DNA from: Zygnema cylindricum
Lineage: Eukaryota > Streptophyta > Zygnematophyceae > Zygnematales > Zygnemataceae
DNA: 64,000 nt
Assembly: GCA_037447655.1 (NCBI GenBank)
Contig: JBBHKE010001424.1
Coordinates: forward strand, 1 to 64,000
Direction of reading: 5' to 3'
Below are positions 58,391 to 64,000 of this stretch, one piece after another; the stretch's first letter is position 1; each line of letters opens with the position of its first letter. The notes below the pieces were generated by a model. That model ran no database searches and was not told the DNA's origin. It saw nothing but the letters and a program-made list of their open reading frames with translations. Both the position numbers and the translations under genes were made by a program.

Positions 58391-58839
58391 CATTGTAGTT
58401 ATTTGTCATGTAGTTTACTCAAACGTCGCTTCATCCGTCTCAAGATGAAGTCCAATTAGGGAAAAAAATCATAAATGATGTTATTAACTGAATGTTACAG
58501 TGTTTCATACAGTGTCGTACCATTTTTTTTTTTGTTATTCAAAAATGGCTACTAGATGATTGATTTGATTCTCCAAGGTTATGGGCATAAACCTTCACGG
58601 TCGAATGCATGATCAGATACGCCATCGGTTGAACGTTTGAGTTTGCAACAAGTGACTTGAAGGAGGTCAATTTTCAGAGCCCAAAACGTATAGCATTTCG
58701 CCTCGTGGAAAAATGTGAAAAAATATCCACGATGAACGCGAGATCGAGTGCATACACGTCGCATAGGCCATGTGCCTTCCGCCAGGGTGGAAGTGAGGCC
58801 ACCGAAAGCCGCAAGAAAATCTTTGACGAATGATATTCT
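58391..58839. other. Host spacer
   Basis: No gene or repeat recognised. Confidence 0.45.
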
Positions 58840-59525
58840 TATTGAAAAGTAAGTTTTAGTAAGTCTTAGAAATTCGAGTCTATGACTTAGAATAAATTTT
58901 GAATACCAACTGTTCAATATTGACCAAATTTAGTGTAGATTTTTTGTAGTATCTACACGAATAGTTATCTTTAAGTGAATTAGTGTGTAGGGCCGCCAAT
59001 GAATGTGGACGTGATAAGAATCACCCGGATTTTTAGGGTATAGATATTGTTAGTGGACAATTCTGGTCCAAACACTTAGATTTTTGTCAATAGGTTGTCT
59101 TGTGAACCCTGTACATACGTTTTAGATATTTTGAGGATCTTTAGAGTATTTAATTCAATTAGGAATGATCAGTTTGATGTACAATGTACATTTTAAAGGA
59201 TTTAAGGAAATGAGAGCACTGAGTGCAGTTTAAGGTGTTTTGTGCTCTATTGTCTTTGATTTGCTTGTAGTACATGTTTGTTTGGTTGCAAAACCTCTTT
59301 CATTTGGAGTTATATATCTTACACTATAGATCTAGTCTAGTAGGTATTTCTCTTTGGGTTTGCTTCTGGTGTCATGTCTACTGATCGCTCAGCTCCTGCT
59401 GCAAGTGTTCCTATTAGCCCTAGTGCTCCACCTGCTCCTCAAGGGACGAATATCCCAGCTGTTGCAAGTGTGACTCCTAGTGGGAGTGGATCACAGCCAA
59501 GTCTAAATGCCCATGACCTACAACA
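58840..59525 (+). repeat. 5' LTR of copia D
   Basis: 686 bases, TATTGAAAAG...CAACA, ending directly before GGTTATGGGCCC. The Gag ATG (59374) and the first 50 codons lie inside it. Confidence 0.85.
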
Positions 59526-60684
59526 GGTTATGGGCCCACCGCCCAAATTGCCTATTTTTTACGGAACTGACTACTTATACTGGGAAGATATGTTGAGCTC
59601 ATATTTCGAGGAGAGGGACTTGTCACCCATTGTGGAAGGAACAGCTGATGTGACTGCGCCGGATTGGAGAAAGAAGAATCTCCACTGCCTCAACGTCTTG
59701 AAGCAGTCAATGGCAAAAGACTTGGTAATGTTGTATCTTAAGATGAAAAAAGCCTCTGAAGTGTGGTTTAGTGTACGTGCTACGTATGTTCAGCTAGATG
59801 TTACTGTCCAGACTAACATAGCCACTCAGATTTTTGAGTTTAAGTATTTAGGAGGTAGTATGTCTGATCATTGCCATGCTATGAAAAGGTTGTTCCTTCA
59901 TAGTACTAGTGCAGGTGGGGACTTTTCACCACCTCAGCAAGCTAAGTTGTTGATGGGAACTTTGCCCGATGAATATAAGGGCGCCATGGATATGCTTAGG
60001 GCTATTCCACAGCGTCAATGGAACATAGCATTAGCAATTCAACTTATTTTGAGCGAAGAAGCTATCCAGATGTCACAAAGAGATAGTAGTAAGTCTGTTC
60101 AGGCACTAGCTAACCAGTTTTGGGACTCTAAGATTGGCAGTGGCAGTGGTAGAGGTAGTGGTCCTAGAAGGTCACCCTTAACATGCTATTACTGGGATGA
60201 AAAAGGGCATGTGTTCAGAATGTGTAATCCATACAAGAGAGCGAAAGCCACAGGAAATTTTCGCTCTGGATGGGACAAAGGTCGGGTTCCTTCTCAATCA
60301 GCTGGTCGACCAACTCCTCTCTTCAACGAACTTAAGGAGGAGGACGTGAGTTGCTTTCCGGACAACAATGAAAAGAAATACTTTGCGATAGCACAAGCAA
60401 CGGAAGGCGTGGAGGAAGACGAATGGATTATGGACTCTGGTGCATCTGCCCACATGTGCCACAATGGCCATCTATTTCAGAGTGATCAATCTATTTCACG
60501 CATCAAAATTTATTTTAGTGATGATAATTTTGTTGAGTCGAAAGCAAAGGGGAGGGTGTCATTTATGTTGAATGTAGATGGAAAACCTGTGAAAATGGTC
60601 TTGTGTGTGAAAAGGAAAACCTGTGAAAACATGTGTTGCATGTCCCTGCTTTTAAAAGAAACTTTTTCTCTTCGTCAGTGGTAG
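59374..60684 (+). pseudogene. gag: D Gag and protease (one long frame, then frameshift)
   Basis: 436 codons from the in-LTR ATG: a Ser/Pro/Ala-rich N-terminus (MSTDRSAPAAS), then QQVMGPPPKLPIFYGTDYLY across the primer site. Capsid with NLHCLNVLKQSMAKDLV, FEFKYLGGSMSDHCHAMKRL and LLMGTLPDEYKGAMDML. Knuckle CYYWDEKGHVFRMC has Trp where the second Cys belongs. Protease EWIMDSGASAHMCHN near 60424, without the stop seen in B3 and C. The frame is lost where a short segment (GGAAAACCTGTGAAAA) is duplicated at about 60580-60629; the rest of the protease continues in another frame. Confidence 0.88.
59526..59540 (+). promoter_or_regulatory. D half-tRNA primer binding site
   Basis: GGTTATGGGCCCACC, 15 bases complementary to the plant initiator tRNA-Met anticodon arm, abutting the LTR. 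Confidence 0.85.
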
Positions 60685-61874
60685 AAAAGAAAGGTTTTAA
60701 AACTATATCTTAGAATGGGAAGAAAACAGAGAGTAAGGATGGGAAAATAGCTGCAGAGGGATTTGTAGGAGGAAACAATTTGTATCGATTGAGTCTCTCA
60801 AATGATAATAACAATTATGTTATGTACTCAAGTGTAATCAGTGATTATGATTTATGGCATAAACGTTTAGGACATGTGAATTATGATAGATTAGGAAATA
60901 TGGTAAATCAAAAAAAAGGTGGAAGGTGTAAAAATTAGACAAAAACCAGCATCAAACGTATGCGAAGGTTGTGGGAAAAACTCATAAGTTGCCTTTCCCT
61001 TCGCAAACTGATCATACAAATAGCAGGGTGCTAGAACTAATTTATTGAGATGTATGGGGGCCATCTAGGTATCCATCTGTGGGAGGTGCTAAGTTTATGC
61101 TTACCTTTACTGATGATTATAGTAGATTTACTACAGTTTATTTTTTGAGAAGTAAGGATGATTTTTTTTCAAAATTTAATGAGTATTAGGCTTGGGTTGA
61201 AAACCTGCATGAGAGAAAGATAGCGGGATTCAGATCTGATAATGGAAGGGAGTACATTTCTAATGCGTTTGCGGAATTCCTAAAATTGCATGGTATCTCA
61301 CGTCAGCTAACCGTTCCTTATTCTCCGGAACAAAACGGTGTTTTAGAGAGGATAAATAAGACCATATCAGAGTGTGCTAGGACAATGATGGCTGATATGG
61401 ACATAGATTTCAAATTAGGGCAGAGGCTATGAATTGTGCAGTTAAAGTAAGAAACACGCTAGAAATAAGGGCAGTAAGGATAAAACACCTTACGAAATGT
61501 GGACAGGACAAAAACCAGATGTAAGTCACTTCAAAGTTTTTGGAAGTAAGATATTCTTTCTAGATAATGATCCACAAAAATGGAAATTAGAGCAAAAAAG
61601 CATACTAGGCATATTTTTAGGGTATGATGATCATGCCAAGGGTTATAAAGTATATGACATTAAGATAAATAGAGTTGTGGTAGCCACAAACATCATAGTG
61701 AAGGATGAGGGAAAACGAATAGATGTATTTAGTCAGCGTACAGATGAAAAGAAAGATCAAAGTGTTGATTATATCTTTTTAGAGGAAAATCCCATGTTAT
61801 TCAAGAAAAATATAAAAAATGCATCTACATTAGCTCAAAGTGACTTGCAATCATCTTCTCCACCAAGAACATGA
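60685..61874 (+). pseudogene. D integrase (broken)
   Basis: DLWHKRLGHVNYDRL and CEGC/THKLPFP zinc-binding block (60850-61000), TFTDDYSRFTTVYF, FRSDNGREYIS, SPEQNGVLERINKT (catalytic D, D, E), then DVSHFKVFGSKIFFLD and GYDDHAKGYKVYDI. Frameshifts near 60920, 60980 and 61420; stops near 61047 and 61188. Confidence 0.9.
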
Positions 61875-61989
61875 AGTGTTATGCCTAAAAGAGTTGCAGA
61901 CTCTCCTCTACCTCAAGCCGAAACTGGATCATAAGAAGAATCACATGTATCAAGGAGGAGGACCCAACCATCTATATCAGCAACATAAT

Positions 61990-63657
61990 TTCCAGGTGGA
62001 GTTAGGCTAAGTGCGCGACTCAGGGGAGAAAATGCAGCCATTGCTCACTCAGCACACATAGAAGAGCCTCTAACGTTGACAGAAGCTTTTTCGAGTAATG
62101 AAAGGGAACACTGGGTGGAAGCGGTTAATGAAGAAATTAAGTCCATCATGGAGGCCCAAACATGGGATCTGGTGAAACTTCCTCCTGGAAGAAAAGCTAT
62201 TGGAAGTAAACGGGTGTTTAAATTATAATTGAACCCAGATAATACCATAGACACGTAAAAGGCTCATTTGGTTGCTAAGGGATATAATCAAAAGGAGGGG
62301 ATAGATTGTGAAGAAACTTTTTCACCGGTTGTAAGGTTTTCATCTATCCGCATCTTACTTACATTAGCTGCCATAAAGAATCTTAACATCCATCAAATGG
62401 ATGTAAAAATTGCCTTTTTGCATGGTGATTTAGATGAGGTCATTTATATGAAGCAGCCTGAGGGTTATGAGGAAGCTTGAAAAGAAAATCTTGTGTACAG
62501 ACTTTTCAAATCTTTGTATGGCCTAAAACAGGCCCCTAGGCAATGAAACCGAAAGTTAGATGAGTTCTTGACAGGATTAGGATTTACAAGAATTAGCTCA
62601 GATCATTCAGTATATGTGATGTGTGGTCATAATTCTGATGAGGTGATATTCATTGTTGTGTATGTCGATGATTTGCTGTTATTTAGTAGGAACAAATAAA
62701 GAATTGCTATAGTAAAACATGCTCTTAATTCACAATTTGAAATGAAGGATTTGGGTGAGGCAAAATATATCCATGGCATACAAGTTGAAAGAGATAGAGA
62801 AAAGAAAATCATTAGGCTAACTTAAAAAGAAGCGATAGGAAACATATTGGAAAATTTTGGTTTGGTTGTTGCCAAAGGTTGTGCAACTCCTATAGAGTAT
62901 AAGCAAAAACTTGAAGGAATGGAGCATGAGTTTGGAGTCATAATAGATGAGGAACTCAGTGCAGAAGAGCAAAAGTTTATGTCCCAAGTACCCTATAGAC
63001 AAGTAGTAGGAAGTCTGATTTACTTCATGAATTGTGTTAGGCCCGATATAGCTGTAACTGTTGGTGTGTTGAGCAAAAGTTTGCAAAATCCACGAAAGAG
63101 AGACTGGGAAGCAGCAAAAAGGGTCTTAAGGTATCTTGTTGGGACTAGAAATCTTTGTCTTACTTTGGGAGGGGACAAGGTTGGCATTAATACTAGGAGT
63201 GATGCTAGCTATGGTGATGTGCGTAGTAGGAAGTCTACAACTGGGTATGTCATTCAGATTGGAAGTGGAACTTGTAGTTGGAGTAGCAAACTTCAAAAGG
63301 TCACGGCTCAATCTACTATGGAAGCCGAATACATGGCTGCGAGTGCAGCCTTGAAAGAGCTGCTATGGATTAAGGCATTTCTTCAAGAATTCAGTTTTAC
63401 ACAACACGGGACACAAATAATATGGTGCGACAATCAAGCAGCCATTTTTGTGGCTACAAACCCAAGTCACCATTTCAAGAGTAAATATATGGACATTCGG
63501 CTACATTTGATACGAGAGAAAGTATTTGCAAAAGTGGTCAAACTTTATTATTTGCCTGATGAGAAAATGGTTGCGCACATGTTGACAAAAGCCCTTCGTG
63601 CTCCTAAGTTGGAGTACTGCAGAGAAACATGTGGTCTAAGTGAGTATTTCTTCTTAA
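61990..63657 (+). pseudogene. D RT and RNase H (broken)
   Basis: [48 protein letters not shown] at 62661, MKDLGEAKYIHGIQ, VPYRQVVGSLIYFMN, TRSDASYGDVRSRKSTTG (Trp to Arg before the RNase H Asp), CDNQAAIFVATN, MDIRLHLIREK. Stops at 62226, 62257, 62478, 62546, 62697 and 62823. The final RNase H frame no longer stops at GLSE and reads on into the LTR (to 63689). Confidence 0.92.
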
Positions 63658-63669
63658 GGTTTAACGGGG

Positions 63670-64000
63670 TATTGAAAAGTAAGCTTTAGTAAGTCTTAGA
63701 AATTTGAGTCTATGACTTATAATAAATTTGGAATACCAACTGTTCAATATTGACCAAATTTAGTGTACATTTTTTGTAGTATCTACACAAATAGTTATCT
63801 TAAGTGAATTAGTGTGTAGGGCCACCAATGAATGTGGACATGATAAGAATCACCCGGATTTTTAGGGTATAGATATTGTTAGTGGACAATTCTGGTCCAA
63901 ACACTTAGATTTTTGTCAGTAGGTTGTCTGGTGAACCCTGTATATACGTTTTAGATATTTTGAGGATCTTTAGAGTATTTAATTCAATTAGGAATGATCA
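63670..64000 (+). repeat. 3' LTR of copia D, partial
   Basis: Begins TATTGAAAAG after the short purine run ACGGGG; continues past the window end. Confidence 0.9.

Larger units (their letters stand above)
58840..64000 (+). mobile_element. Copia element D (3' LTR runs off window)
   Basis: 5' LTR 58840-59525, half-tRNA primer site 59526-59540, gag, pol, and the first 331 bases of the 3' LTR from 63670. The two LTRs share the atypical start TATTGA and differ at about a dozen of the 331 comparable positions. Domain order gag-protease-integrase-RT-RNase H is complete but broken by several lesions. Confidence 0.92.

Overview
The window is a eukaryotic, AT-rich, intron-bearing nuclear locus made almost entirely of LTR retrotransposons nested in a little host sequence. 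It carries two Ty3/gypsy (chromovirus-type) elements and seven recognisable Ty1/copia elements or pieces, plus small terminal-inverted-repeat DNA elements. I see one convincing host gene, a secreted protein with two PAN/Apple domains. Both primer-binding-site types match the green-plant form of initiator tRNA-Met: the 3' end (TGGTATCAAAGC in gypsy) and the anticodon arm (GGTTATGGGCCCACCA in copia, where animals would have CCAGCA). The organism is therefore probably of the green lineage (alga, bryophyte or similar). I cannot name a species. Two 10-N assembly gaps (16094-16103, 48835-48844) interrupt the window.

Layout: 1-3399, 3' part of copia element A (integrase C-terminus, RT, RNase H, 3' LTR). 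4021-11753, decayed gypsy element G1. 13029-15760, internally deleted copia B1 with a perfect 5-bp target duplication. 15766-22607, host region with the PAN gene (17460-18714, minus), three related MITEs, a hAT-like element and a TA-rich repeat. 22608-31241, composite copia B2/B3 (pol-LTR-foreign RT scrap-gag-pol-LTR) splitting the TA-rich repeat. 33624-41404, young gypsy element G2 (TSD CCTTT, LTRs differing at about 3 sites). 42156-46307, non-autonomous copia E2. 46914-47221, inverted second copy of the 20.6-22.4 kb host repeat. 49154-53574, 5'-truncated copia C. 53974-58385, non-autonomous copia E3 on the minus strand (TSD CTAAT). 58840-64000, copia D, running off the end.

How the parts work together: G1 and G2 have a gag frame and a pol frame joined by a canonical -1 slippery heptamer (G GGA AAC) with a stem 5 nt downstream. 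The copia elements share an unusual layout. Their primer site matches the internal anticodon-arm region of initiator tRNA-Met (a half-tRNA primer, as known for Drosophila copia). The Gag start codon lies inside the LTR, so the primer site is itself translated (QVMGPP). E2 and E3 have lost protease, integrase and most of RT and keep Gag plus a degenerate RT/RNase H tail. Element A has related LTRs and the same tail motifs, so it is the natural candidate for the autonomous partner. Almost all pol genes here are broken by stops and frameshifts; G2 is closest to intact.
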